In this document: positions 39,319-50,476 of the stretch, piece by piece | Layout of the letters: each line of letters opens with the position of its first letter | Numbering within the stretch: the stretch's first letter is position 1 | Assembly (NCBI GenBank): GCA_021014325.1 | Contig: CM037459.1 | Location: 558,001-622,000, forward strand | Length of the DNA stretch: 64,000 nucleotides | Source: Plazaster borealis | Lineage: Eukaryota; Echinodermata; Asteroidea; Forcipulatida; Labidiasteridae | Direction of reading: 5' to 3' | Made by a program: the position numbers and the translations under genes | The notes under the pieces: model-generated | The model's database searches: none | Told to the model about the DNA's origin: nothing | What the model saw: only the letters and a program-made list of their open reading frames with translations

Positions 39319-39408
39319 CAATTTGTGAATGTTTGTATTTCGGAGTAATTTAAACTCCCATGATCATGGGAGTTTAAATTACTCCGAAATACAAACATTC
39401 ACAAATTG
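39319..39408. repeat. Perfect 90-bp palindrome, no spacer
   Basis: The left arm 39319-39363 (starting CAATTTGTGAATG, ending CTCCCATGA) is the exact reverse complement of 39364-39408 over all 45 positions, with the centre at ATGATCAT. Pairing stops abruptly outside (G at both 39318 and 39409). It lacks TTAA borders and is not part of the MITE 290 bp upstream. Spacer-free palindromes this exact are rare and unstable. Confidence 0.97.
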
Positions 39409-40872
39409 GTAATAATTAAAAGGAAAGATTTGCAAAGTGTTATCAACGTGTCTCTACACTGTTTCAAATTACATCCATTAAAGTAATGTTGCAACGCTTA
39501 TTATGCATATAGGCTAACATTGTCTTTATAGTTAGATAATGTACTCGCAGTTTTTATAGCACTACATCAAATAAATTAATGGAATCGACTAATTAATACT
39601 CAAGTACCGAGGTTCGTATTATGCAACAACGTATGTTTAAGTGAATACAAATACAAGTGTCATCAATTAATCTCCGAAGATGTACAAGATGACAGTAAAA
39701 ACAAAAAAGGGGAAGGAAAATGAGGGACTTGACATTATCGATCGCTTCGCAAAGACGGAACTTTCTTTCTCTTCTACGTCACTGCACAACCGACGAGCGG
39801 AGACCGGAGATTTCATATTTCTCTGTCTCGTACTAGGGGCAAATTAACTAGTGTTTACACTCCGCATTTAAAATGGATGAATGGAGAATTTTAATGGATT
39901 CACAAATCATAAACCGTGCGGAAATTATGTACATAGTGTTCTTTTTTCTTTTTCTTTAGGGAGGCAGAGATTTGGCTGTGAGCTGAGAAAAAAGAAAGCC
40001 ATTAAAAATGACGTGTTGATCTTGCGGTCCTGACGGATGGTAAATGCGGAGGAATTTTAGGCCAAAGTGACTGGGGCGGTGAAGATGAAAGCGCAGCAAA
40101 ACAACTGAAGATGGCCTCCTTCAATTCAAACAAGTCAAACGTTTTATAATTACCGTCATTTCAAGGAGAGCTTGAGTGGGTTGAAGACTTGAAAATATCC
40201 CCCGCCCTTCCAAAAACACCAGAAGGTGAAATCATGCATGCAACTATACGGACCTGAGGCCGACCGGGTATTCTTATTTTGTTTTCAAAACTGTTTTTAT
40301 TGAAAAGTGTGTCACATCGGAGTTGCAATGATCAGAATAGATCGTGTTGTAATGGTGTGAGATTATTGCATGGGACCATTGACAGGGATTACAAATATGG
40401 AATCAGAAGTCCAGCTGACATTGGTTTAGAATGGAATTTTTTTTTTGGGGGGGGGGTGGGGCACGATCTGGAAAGGTGAGGGAGAAAATGTGATTTAAAT
40501 GGCCATTATCACCAAATCGGGAAAGGCTGTAAGTTTATAAAGAATATAAACAACTTCTTGTTTGACTGGCCTTCATGTAATGTCTTCTCGTTCGGCCAAA
40601 ATGGAGGCTTGACTTCGACACATCCTGGCTCCTTTAATGTTTCAGCGTCTTCATCATCATCACAGCATGAAGGGAACAAGACTGAATAACATTCACTGTA
40701 TAAGTTATCTGGATGTAGTTACCCACCTGTAGACATTGCTATAATCCATGAAAACTCTTATGTCCATTAACGAGTAAAGAGAGTTGATTATCTCACGCGA
40801 AAGTAGATCAGTTGGGTGAAAACGGGTCAACTGGAAAAACCATGACATGCCTATGAAATGCCACATTGTTAC

Positions 40873-40886
40873 CCGCCCTCTTGTGG
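40873..40886 (-). promoter_or_regulatory. Strong CTCF-like core motif
   Basis: The minus strand reads CCACAAGAGGGCGG, matching the CTCF core CCASYAGRKGGCRS at 13 of 14 positions (only the Y position differs). This is the best match I found in the window. Confidence 0.4.
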
Positions 40887-41537
40887 TGGAAAAGCAGTGT
40901 TGTATGCACATATTTCGATTATGTCGCTAGAATCGATTCTTTTATCCGATTGTCTCCATCCATTCCTCAATCTAGCCAAGTTTTCTGATACAACTGGAAT
41001 AAAAATTGCAATTAACTAAACATTTATAACAATTGAAGGATGACCCCAATATTTACTTGAAAGTGCCTTAGCAGAAAGAGCCACCCCGGCAACGAGTTTA
41101 TCGACTACAAAGCAGAACAAACAAACTGATTTTAAAAATATGCTTAATGAAGGCTGGTGATGATTATATTTTGCACAACTTGTAGTGTGCTGTTATGGAA
41201 GAAACCCGCAGTCGCTCGATTACTAATTGACAACATGACGGGGGTTGGCGCAAATTTTGAGACAGTTCTACACCATGGCGTCATAGTTTCTAGTTCGTCA
41301 TTGTTCATCATGTCGTCGAGGATACATACAAATTGTGGACAAATTGTATTACGGAAAAAAATCTCTCAGAGTTTGGAGACAAAGATACACCAGAGAACTA
41401 ATTTGAATTGAATTGTCACTCTTCGTCACAATTACTTCACTGTGACGGTAAGGTCCGTGTCTGAGTTATGATTGTCATATGGAGACGACTTTTCAATTTG
41501 TATGTTTAATAGTCTGTATTCGATTTCTTGGCTTCAA

Positions 41538-41567
41538 CTGTGGCTTTGGTTTCATTAGAAGCCACAG
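41538..41567. repeat. Short hairpin
   Basis: CTGTGGCTT and AAGCCACAG form perfect 9-bp arms around a 12-nt loop. Possibly the core of a dispersed repeat. Confidence 0.6.
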
Positions 41568-42349
41568 CCAAACGATGCCACTACGCACACGCAGTAAACA
41601 GTGAAGTTTAGTATCTAAACGTCACCGTGAAAGATACTTAGGAAACAAAGCTACGTCATGGGTACCATCTACTAAACATTGCTTCATGTTAGTTTCTCTA
41701 TAATGAAAAACTACAGGAGATTTACGGGACTTTAACTACGACTGAATTTTTTTTAATGTTAACTTTTTAATATTTCTTTTCAAAATTTCAAAAATTTTAT
41801 TTTGATGTAGGCTAATTTCGATAAAAATACATTTTGCCCAACCGACCTGCAATGCTCAAAGTTTACACTGGCAACTAGCTTGAGATTATGGAAATGCATG
41901 AACACGTTGTGGTTAAAGCTAAAAGCATAACAATGTTTTAGGTTTGCGCAAGGAAAAGAACACATGGTGGATTCCAAATGCTTTTCAGCTACATAAATTT
42001 CATTTCATGGTCAAGAAACAATAGCAAAGTTGTAAAACTCAGTGAAGTATTAAACCTTTAATCAAATACTCCAGTGTAGCAAATCGCCAGGGTATTTCAT
42101 TCACAAGCACGTTTTCTCCTGCCTTGTTCGGTGTGTGGGTTTTCTTTGGGTTTTAGGTTACTTTTCCGTGATTATTTCGAACTTTACTTTTTTTGGCCTA
42201 ACCGCCATGAGGGCACGTCGGTGTCTATGACACCAAATCGTGAATGAAATCTAAGCAACTGTTTTTTATCAGCGCTAATTTTGTTTAGCTGCAGAAATGC
42301 CGCTTCACTGTCGCAGAAACCGGACACATATCACTGGTACAGTTTTCTA

Positions 42350-42990
42350 ATTCAATCCCGTGCCCGAAGATCGTGCCCAAGATTCCGATGACTCAAATTA
42401 AGTCTAGTTTTCATTGGATTTTTTTCTCTATCGGAGAGATAGACGCTGGGCTCATCCCTTCTCTTGTTTCGAAGCTCGGCAAGAAGTAATCGAGATAATC
42501 TAATCGCGGGCTCGGGACCAAGCTCGATTGGTTTCTTCCCCCGGGGGCTCACCGGGGCTGTATCCCCCATCGGGTCGCCCCTCGCGCCGGTGATACACCG
42601 ATACGAATTAAACTGCTCATTCGGTAGATACGCAGCGCTGATGAAACGGTAATCGATAGGAGACTCTGGGATCAAGAGTTTGATTACTTTTGTGGGGGCA
42701 CATTAATTTGTGGCCAAACTCAAATTAATATCCTGGCTAGCGATCCGCGTGTCCCGACCCCGCGGTGACGGTGCTACGCGCCGACGGGAAGCAAGCAGTC
42801 CGGGCGAGATTGGCGTACGCCACGGTAAGGAACAATCTGATGGTAATAATTCTCGTGCACGCGGGCCGCGCTACGCAATGAGGTAATGAAAGATCGCGCT
42901 GTAATACCCCCCTTCTCCACTCGGCAAACTCGCCAGCCTCAGCCAAGTTCAACGTACGGAGCTCGGGCTTTTATGTCCCTCGCTCCACAA
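42350..42990. promoter_or_regulatory. CpG-rich, promoter- or enhancer-like region
   Basis: CG dinucleotides are much denser than in the surrounding tens of kilobases; I count about 28 between 42735 and 42970. The region includes CCCCCGGGGGCTCACCGGGG near 42540, an inverted homeodomain-type pair ATTAATTTG (42702-42710) and CAAATTAAT (42721-42729), and CCGCGGTGACGG near 42760. It is followed 50 bp later by an ATG in good context (43037). A CpG-rich promoter is the simplest reading; a conserved enhancer is an alternative. No TATA box was placed. Confidence 0.4.
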
Positions 42991-43036
42991 TATTATTTCT
43001 TGATTGCTTGATATTTGGCAAACATGTTTTTCAATT

Positions 43037-43078
43037 ATGGCTGCGGTTGCCGAGGAAAATGATGATAGTGATGACAAG
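43037..43078 (+). CDS. Candidate first coding exon (weak)
   Basis: Downstream of the CpG-rich region, ATG at 43037 in the context CAATTATGG opens MAAVAEENDDSDDK, an alanine then acid-rich start typical of many nuclear or cytosolic proteins, followed by a plausible donor AAG|GTAGAT at 43078/43079. Without splicing the frame stops after 25 codons at a TAG. No family can be assigned and no downstream exon was found. The call rests on position and composition only, and chance is quite possible. Confidence 0.18.
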
Positions 43079-43404
43079 GTAGATAGAGTGTATGATCCAA
43101 CTGCACTAGTCTAGTGGTGATAGCAATGTGGTGAAGAACACGCGTTATAGTCGGTATGATGTTATTGCCTCATCACCAATAGGGCTTATTGTCATATTTG
43201 GAGGATGTAGGAGTGGTGTGTCCATACACCATCGTTACGAGGAATGAGTAATGTGGAATGATTGTATTATTTCCATGGAATGTTAAGATCCTTGTCGTAT
43301 ACACGTGAGGTTTACTTTACCGGTAACAAAAACACAACAATAACAACAGAGTAACTATAATGATAGACAAATTAAAATAAAAAAATGTAAATGCGGCTGT
43401 TAAA

Positions 43405-43552
43405 ACGTCAGGAATGATCAACAAGTGCAACACAACAACCGGTACAGAGATTCAGTCAGTTCCCTCTATGACGTCAGGACAATGATCAACAAGTGCAACA
43501 CAACAACCGGTACAAAGATTCAAGCAGTTCCCTCTATGACGTCAGGACAATG
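43405..43552 (+). repeat. Tandem duplication of about 67 bp carrying CRE sites
   Basis: About 2.2 copies (steps of 66 and 68 bp) of a unit containing AATGATCAACAAGTGCAACA, CAACAACCGGTACA and CAGTTCCCTCTATGACGTCA. Perfect palindromic CRE sites TGACGTCA occur at 43469-43476 and 43537-43544; the first unit has only a degraded ACGTCA. Downstream of a CpG-rich region, this could be a cAMP-response or ATF-type element. Confidence 0.85.
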
Positions 43553-43919
43553 ATATTCTGAAAAGGAGGCATTAAATGGCGCAGTTAACAAGAAATCTCA
43601 CATAGATACATTCACTCTTCAAAGGTTACTAACAACGAAAACGTCCATTAAATCTGATTAACATTGCATCAATAGAACGGCAGCATATGCCGTTTGTTAT
43701 TGTAACACTTAAGGGAGACAGAACTATTTAAGGCAAAAGTAACACCACCTCAAGGTGTGGGTTAATTAAAAACCAAACATTATATGCCTCTCCTAAAACG
43801 ATATAACTGTCTGAAAGCTATACCCTTGCAATCGGGGGTTTGGTCGGTACCCTTGGGCTACCTACCTCGTTGCAGTCAAGAGTTCGCGTGAGCATGCATT
43901 CATTTCCGCGCAAATTTTG

Positions 43920-44003
43920 TTAACATTGCCGATTCCCCCTTTTCCCGCCAAAAGTTCGATCGACCGTTCGTTTGCGACACCATTTCAGACGCGCCGCCAT
44001 ATT
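43920..44003 (-). promoter_or_regulatory. Promoter-like cluster: E2F-like and YY1-like sites
   Basis: TTTCCCGCCAAAA at 43941-43953 is a near-ideal E2F site. On the minus strand CAATATGGCGGCGCG (ending at 43989) combines a YY1-like ATGGCGGC with an ATG start at 44000. The frame from this ATG, MAARLKWCRKRTVDRTFGGK and on, is basic and stops after 26 codons. Such YY1/ATG overlaps are common at housekeeping starts, but no exon continuation was found. Confidence 0.25.
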
Positions 44004-44135
44004 GATTTCGCTTCCTCCTCCCCAGGGCGAAAGAAGAATCGAACGCCTGGTACATAGGCAGAACCAAGCTTCACTGAGGTAAATTGAGCAAGCATAACAC
44101 AACCACATTGTGGACGATTCATGCACTGTATTCAT

Positions 44136-46069
44136 ATTGTTTACAGGTCACAGAGCAGTTATTTTGAAAGTAACTTTGACAACTGTGTATTATTTTGTTT
44201 TTCAATTATTATCTGGGGCACATAATTTCATTTTGAACTAGCCCTAAAACTTCCTCACCAAGAGCCTTACAGGGTACTTTGCATGACGTCATTTGTAAAC
44301 AATAGAGGATTCGTTATCTTTTTGCATTGCCATAATTGGATTAAAACTGATCGTGACTCCAGGGGGAACTTGCAAAGAAAAATGGGTTGAACAGCCTTAA
44401 AAGTCCCGGCTGTATTGTTTCAAGTCTGAGCATCACGTTCGCCGAGCAAGCAATCCTAATATGCGTAAAATCCCCTGCTTTGAAGGGATTTGATGCAATT
44501 CCCTCGGTCCCGCTTCTGGCCAGTTTGCCCGAAGTAGCTTCGTAATCCCATAAGCATCTTGTACGGGGGGTTTGAAAGGCCAAAGTTAGTGATACGCTTC
44601 TTTGGTTTGTAACATTGAGTCTGCTGGCTTAGTCTCATATTATTAGTGTTTAAAAAGATGTGGTCTCTGCGTTTTACTTACCCACCGTAAAGGAAGGATG
44701 GTCTGACAACCCCCAGGCAATATCCACCATATGCAAAACTCCATTCGTATGCTTCTGATAAACCTTGTAAGGAATGGTTTTGTGATTGGAAAAAGAAATC
44801 AAAGAAAACAGATTGAGTGAATTACTCATCTGTCCATAAACTTCCTTTGTTCATTGTAAAGATTTTGGCTCATTTCCTAATCAGTCTTCAACTAGTTTTC
44901 ATTCGATTATTTACATATTCCAAAGATTTAACTCGCTCCACGATCAGTCTCGTTTTAAAGAGCGTGGTAGTCTCGCGTGATTTCGACCATTTTGTTTGGT
45001 TTGAGGGTTCCCTCGTATATTATTGCTATGGAGGAAAACAAATCTCCCACTTTTATGTGTAATGTTCAGTTCTCGCAAGACTTGCAAAGTCCATTCGCAA
45101 ACATGGAGCTGCCATGGTGGGATTGGTGGTCGTTTCAAAATAATTCAACTACCGGTAGGCCTTTGTAGTCATCAGACCTTCAGATCTAAGCAAAACAACA
45201 ACCAAATCCAACGTGGTAAACATGCGATTTAAAGGCGAAAACCTTCACACACAAAAAAACATTTTTAAAAGTTTGTTGTTCAGTCTATTTCTACGGACAC
45301 GCTCATGACGCCATTTTGAATTGTGTTTAAAATTATATACAATGTTTTAGAGAGAGTTCACTCATTCCAATCATGTTTTTAGAATACACGGGTTAGGCCT
45401 ACTCAGAAAACTAAGACAACTTTTTGTTCCCATAGGTAACGCACCGTGCTTTTTAATATGTTTACAAAGATTTGTATTTATTACTTAAACATCAGGACCA
45501 ACAGGCCTAACATATAAATTATTGTGCGTATTCTCTTTGCAGATGCTCACCTTAAGAATACAAATCTTAATTGTTTTCCAGAGGGTTAAACTTTCTGAAT
45601 GTCCTACTTAGCTTCGCTAACTATTGGACTTGCTCCGTGCATAACATCTGAACGTTTACAAGCTTTTGTTTTGTTGTATTTAAGTCGAACGCGTCTGTCT
45701 TAATACATTATTAGTAACCTAAATTTAGCATGTCAAATTAGTCACCCAATTCAATATCTCACTCACTGTATAGTTTGTACAAATAAAACTATGCTGTTAT
45801 AACACATTTGCTAAATTTGTTTTTAATTAAAGAGCTATTTTATTAGGCAGTAATGCCCTGAGGCATTTGAAATATTGCAGTCTAAAGCAGGCTGTAGTAT
45901 TATCAATAACTATTACTAGCTTTGAGATTTCGTTGACACCGGTTACTATCGTGATAATCATACGAATTGAAAATTGGGGCTACACAAATGAAATCTCCCA
46001 AACACAATGCCAAACCTCGCTTTGAAACTTGGATGAAAAATACAACAATTTAAATCAAGAAATTTAAGC
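44136..46069. other. Mostly unremarkable stretch with one candidate exon
   Basis: Apart from the candidate exon at 45028-45154, open frames are under 82 codons and unrecognised. Two TAGGCCTA-type words fall near 45155 and 45394. Confidence 0.4.
45028..45154 (+). CDS. Candidate first coding exon (weak)
   Basis: ATG at 45028 opens a frame beginning MEENKSPTFMCNVQFSQ, then a Trp-rich MELPWWDWWSFQNN, and reaches a consensus-like donor ACCG|GTAGGC at 45154/45155; unspliced it stops at 45168. The composition is less repetitive than other frames here, and the upstream 60-90 bp contain a TCTCGCG word. No domain is recognised and no acceptor-bounded second exon was found. It could equally be a chance frame. 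Confidence 0.2.
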
Positions 46070-46112
46070 GACAACAACAGCAACAAAACAACAACAACAC
46101 CAACAACAACAA

Positions 46113-46159
<47 letters not shown>

Positions 46160-46214
46160 CCGACAACGATAACGACAACGATAACGACAACGACGACGAC
46201 GACAACGACAACGA

Positions 46215-46305
<91 letters not shown>

Positions 46306-46380
46306 AACGGCAACATCAACAACAACAACAACAACAACAGCAACAGCAACAACAACAACAACGGCAACATCAACAACAGA

Positions 46381-46426
<46 letters not shown>

Positions 46427-46670
46427 GCAACAACAACAACAACAATAACAACAACAAAAACAAAGCAATAACATCAATGACGACGATAACAACAGCAGCA
46501 ACAACAACAACAACAAAGCAAAAACAATAAAGTCGATGTCGACGACGACGACAACAAAAACAAAAACAAAACAAAAACAAAACAACAACAACAACAACAA
46601 CAACAACAGCAACAACAACATCGGCAACATCAACAACAGAAGCAGCAGTAGCAGTAGCAGCAACAACAAA
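46070..46670 (+). repeat. Compound microsatellite: CAA, CAACGA, CAACGG, CAG
   Basis: About 600 bp of nested simple repeats. CAA units lead into CAACGA hexamers (about 46118-46215), then about 14 CAACGG hexamers (about 46214-46300), then CAA and a CAG block (about 46385-46430), then CAA/CAAAAA. The two CG-containing hexamer tracts look like successive mutations that were then amplified. Frames of up to 221 Leu/Pro/Ser-rich codons on the minus strand are low-complexity artefacts. Confidence 0.97.
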
Positions 46671-47446
46671 GACTGTGACGTGACAAGGACTAAAGACCTT
46701 CATGACTCCAAACATGAAAGACTTACGGGAAGATTAATTCCAAACCTGATATGCATTTAAACTGTCTATTTATCTCAATTATTGTTAGACATGAAGCCAA
46801 GGCACGGATATAACTTACTTTAATGGCGGGGTATGACCGCAATGTGGGTGTCAAGTCAGTCAAATGAAAGCTTTTTAGAACGATCTGATTAAAAACTTTG
46901 ATTAAAATGTGCAAGTCCGTGCTTGAGACATTATCCAAGTTATAAATAAGTCATTTGGAAGTCGTGTGACGTGATTCAATGGACGTTTTATTGAACAATT
47001 TAGGAACATGACTTTTTCAATAAAGCCTAGAAATTAAATGAATGGAGAGACCGGCACGGAAAGCCAGCACTACGATGGGAAATGTTATATGAAATGAATT
47101 ATATGAGCTTTCATCGTCGGCTTAATGGTGTTTGATAAACCAATGCAAATGGGTATCTGGTAGAATGATAGAGTTGGAATTTGATGAACCGAAAAACCAC
47201 ACCTTTAATAAATACCCCAAAATATTCAATTTCGAGCTGAAAAAAAAATGACTTGGCGCTGATTTCCCTCTATTGTTATAATCTGTCGAAACTGAGGAGT
47301 ATTAGTAGTTGCTATGGTAACCAGACATCAGCTGTCATCTGGCCATTAAAGAAAGGCTCCCTTTTGGAGGCGGGGCTTGGCAGTTAGACAGAAGAATGAT
47401 GTCATCTTCTCATTGACTAACTAAGAGTTATCCCTCTTGTGATGAG
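46671..47446. other. Single-copy stretch, nothing seen
   Basis: AT-rich sequence without a gene-like frame or repeat. Confidence 0.5.
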
Positions 47447-47940
47447 ATGAGATGAGATTTTCATAAATGAGCCTGTTTACCTCAATTTGCAGACGATTGT
47501 TATTTGGGCTATCAGCTTGATGGTTTATATACATGTGAGAGTTTCATAAATGGGCCTGTTTACCTCAATTGGGCTTTGTTTGTCTGATTCGTATACAATC
47601 ATATTTGGGCTATCAGTTGATGGTTTATATAGATAGATGAGATTTTCATAAATGGGTCCATTTACATCAATTGGGCTTCGTCTGTCTGATTCGTAGATGA
47701 TTATATTTGAGCTATCAGCTTGATGGTTTTACATGTGAGATTTTCACAAATGGGCCTGTTTACATCAATTGGGCTTTGTCTGTCTGATTCGTAGATGATT
47801 ATATTTGGGCTATCAGCTTGATGGTTTATACACATAGATGAGTTTTTCATAAATGGGCCCATTTACATCAATTGGGCTTCGTCTGTCTGATTCGTAGATG
47901 ATTGTATTTGGGCTATCAGCTTGATGGTTTATACTCTACT
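47447..47940 (+). repeat. Tandem array of about 100-bp units in alternating dimers
   Basis: About five units sharing TTTCATAAATGGG, TTTACATCAATTGGGCTT, GTCTGATTCGTAGATGA and GGGCTATCAGCTTGATGG. Steps between TGGTTTAT words are about 100, 103, 98 and 103 bp. Units alternate between ACATGTGAG/GGGCCTG and AGATGAG/GGGYCCA types, so the higher-order unit is a dimer of about 201 bp. Confidence 0.9.
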
Positions 47941-48479
47941 GGCAAATTTTTCACATCTGCGCTTGTTTCCATTAAATAGGCCTTTGTACCAATAACTGGA
48001 TTTTTTTTAGAGGTGAAGTCCTTTTGTTTAGACTTGCTTTCTTCTATCTATAGACTAATAAGATAATTGCTGTTATCACTGAAAGTACTTGAGGGCGAAG
48101 CCTTAACAAAAAGCGGAATGAGCACCCCGTTATTTACAAATAAGATTTCTTCCCAACGTAGTAATTTCTTATTGCCAATGCAAAGACGGGATTACAATCA
48201 ACGAAACCAATAACTCGTCTGACCCCTTTTTAAGAATTTGGTCGACTAGGAAATCTGTAGTGCTGTAGGTCCTTAAAACAATAATGAATGAATGTCTAAA
48301 CACTTGGGCGTCGCTTTTGACTGCGCTGGAGATTGTGTATTGCTATATTAATGTTTGTTTTGGTTTATCAAGTGTTTGAGAGGGGTAGCGAAGCACTGGG
48401 TCCGATTATGACTTCGTAATCGATGTGCTTTTCCGTTTGCTAACACAATATCGTGGGTCAATATGGCCTGTAATTGACT

Positions 48480-48720
48480 ACGGCTATTGTTGCTCTTGAG
48501 CAGCGCGCGTGGGGCGCACTACACGGGCTTCAAATGCTAATTTCCTCGGTGGGCGAGGAGGCAATCGCCCGCTCCTTCTTCGGTTGTAGCGTTGTCATGT
48601 CTTCAGAACACGTCCTCAAACACATCTGCCCTTTGTATGTCGGAAGTGTAATCCCAATTTAATTGAAATAGAATTAGCCGTGATTGAGTGCCGAAGATAG
48701 ACCGAATAGAGTGCCGTTAG
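48480..48720. promoter_or_regulatory. Candidate regulatory patch with homeodomain-type sites
   Basis: A GC-richer block (GCGCGCGTGGGGCGC near 48504) is followed by TGTAATCCCAATTTAATTG near 48648, which joins a K50-type TAATCC word to a TTTAATTG word, and AGAATTAGCC shortly after. The motif density is suggestive only. Confidence 0.2.
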
Positions 48721-50462
48721 ATCGGGTAAAACATCGGCGGTGAAAACGCTCTGTGTTCGCTCTACACTTTTTAGGGTTCCTGTGCAATGATAGTTCTTAA
48801 CAAAGACGTGAGCTTTGAATGGAAGCTGTTCCGACACCTGAAACTATACCCTTCAATTTCGTTTTATTAATTTCTTCCAGAGCCTTGTTGAAGAACTGAG
48901 TCATTGCAAACCGAAAACGACCATGAAAGAGTACCCGACCTTTGTGGGCGTTGCAAGAAAAAGTCTAACCCAGTCTGCTATATTGACTTTTGTAATGCAC
49001 TAAAACTACATGAATAGCCTATGTGAATTTACTCCATTTTAATGCAATCCCCCACCCCCTTTTTAATCGCCACGCAAGTTGAAGTGACACACCGTTCTCA
49101 TAGATAGACTTTTGCAAGTTTCTTCGTGGTCTTCCAGGCAATTTCAGTCTGTAGGCCTACTCAACGAATGTTTAAGAGTAAAGGAGGGAGGTTGTTTTTG
49201 ACTTTGACTTTTTGCCGCTAATTTTAATCTGACATTTATCTACTACGCTTAAAATCAAGGACGACGTCTATACTCCCGAAGGTCCACCTTTCATATGAAA
49301 CTTTATCTGGTAACAAAAACGAAACAAACACTTTGGCATCGTGTTTTCCTCATCGACTCTTGTGTGAACAAATTGAGTAAAATCCCCGTCGAGTAACCCG
49401 ACTCTCCTTCAAGGAATTATTCTCGTACCCAATAAAACCAATGAAGTGAAGATGATTGATGATGACAGGGAATAAAAAACACCTGTGAATGAGGTTGTGA
49501 ATATAAGTTATAGTCCTATCATATTGATAACAGCGATATTGCATCATCTAAATATGAAGAAGTTGTAACTCCTTTACTGGAATACTCTTCTCTATAAACA
49601 GATGACACCAAAAGTTCAAATTTTTAAAAAGTATCCTAAATTTGTTTTTAGCCATCATGCATAATAATGATTTTACAAAGAAAGAATGACTGCACGCTTG
49701 CTTTTCCTAAAGCAGGCATATTGGGCAATCCTATGGCATATGGATAGTTGCAGAATTTGGAATTACAATGTGAAATAGCCAACGTCCGGCCAACAGACGG
49801 TAGTTTTGCAGTTGAACAGGCCTGACACGCGCGGTCCGATTGTCCCCCGGAATCTACGCCTTTTCACCCTTCAGCATCGGGCACAGCTTAGCCTACGGGA
49901 CCCTGGTCTTGAAATCCCGCCGAACCACGTTCGACCAACACGCCACATACAGAGCAATATCTCCCTATATTATTCACGCTAAATCAACCATTTTCATATT
50001 GGTCGTGTGAGTAGTTTGACAGCATGGCGTTTGGTTGGTGCACAAACGACGTGTCGTCTGTTTTTAAGCGCGAACTTTTGGCCTTGGCGCGTTTTTCGTT
50101 TGCCATCTGTCAATGTGAATTGAAAATGTCTCTGCAGAGCAGCAATATCTTCAATACGTTAGAGTTCAGAAACTGCAGTTGGTTGTTTCTGATGGGATAT
50201 GACAATGAATAACATAGAGAAATGTCAGCAGATTTTATATGTTTGATTACTCCTTCGCAATGCAATGTAAAAAGCAATATTTAGGCCTGTGCACATCTTG
50301 GAGATATCACACAGTCCGCCGTTAGAAAATACCTGCATGTCAGTTTCGCCTACCCCCTTCTGTACAATGTGTATATATTTACCTGCATACAAGCCCTGCT
50401 GTTTGCAATAGTAAATATTTCATGGTTATAAATATTATATTTCATATAACACGGGCCGACGT

Positions 50463-50476
50463 ACTCTCGCGAGAGT
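50463..50476. promoter_or_regulatory. Palindromic TCTCGCGAGA element
   Basis: ACTCTCGCGAGAGT is a perfect 14-bp palindrome with the TCTCGCGAGA core at 50465-50474. In vertebrates this core marks CpG promoters bound by BANP. Sequence around it is only mildly CpG-rich and no start codon or exon can be tied to it. Confidence 0.35.

Larger units (their letters stand above)
39410..42345. other. Single-copy stretch, no convincing gene
   Basis: Open frames are under 90 codons. Local items are a T-run/G-run junction near 40438-40457, a CTCF-like motif at 40873-40886 and a hairpin at 41538-41567 (CTGTGGCTT with AAGCCACAG). Nothing else seen. Confidence 0.5.

Noticed and set aside
42630..42650. Hammerhead-like CTGATGAAACGG
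   Set aside because: The two core pieces abut with no room for stem II and no flanking stems are evident.
46050..46715. Minus-strand 221-codon Leu/Pro/Ser-rich frame
   Set aside because: Pure translation of CAA/CAACGG/CAG simple repeats.
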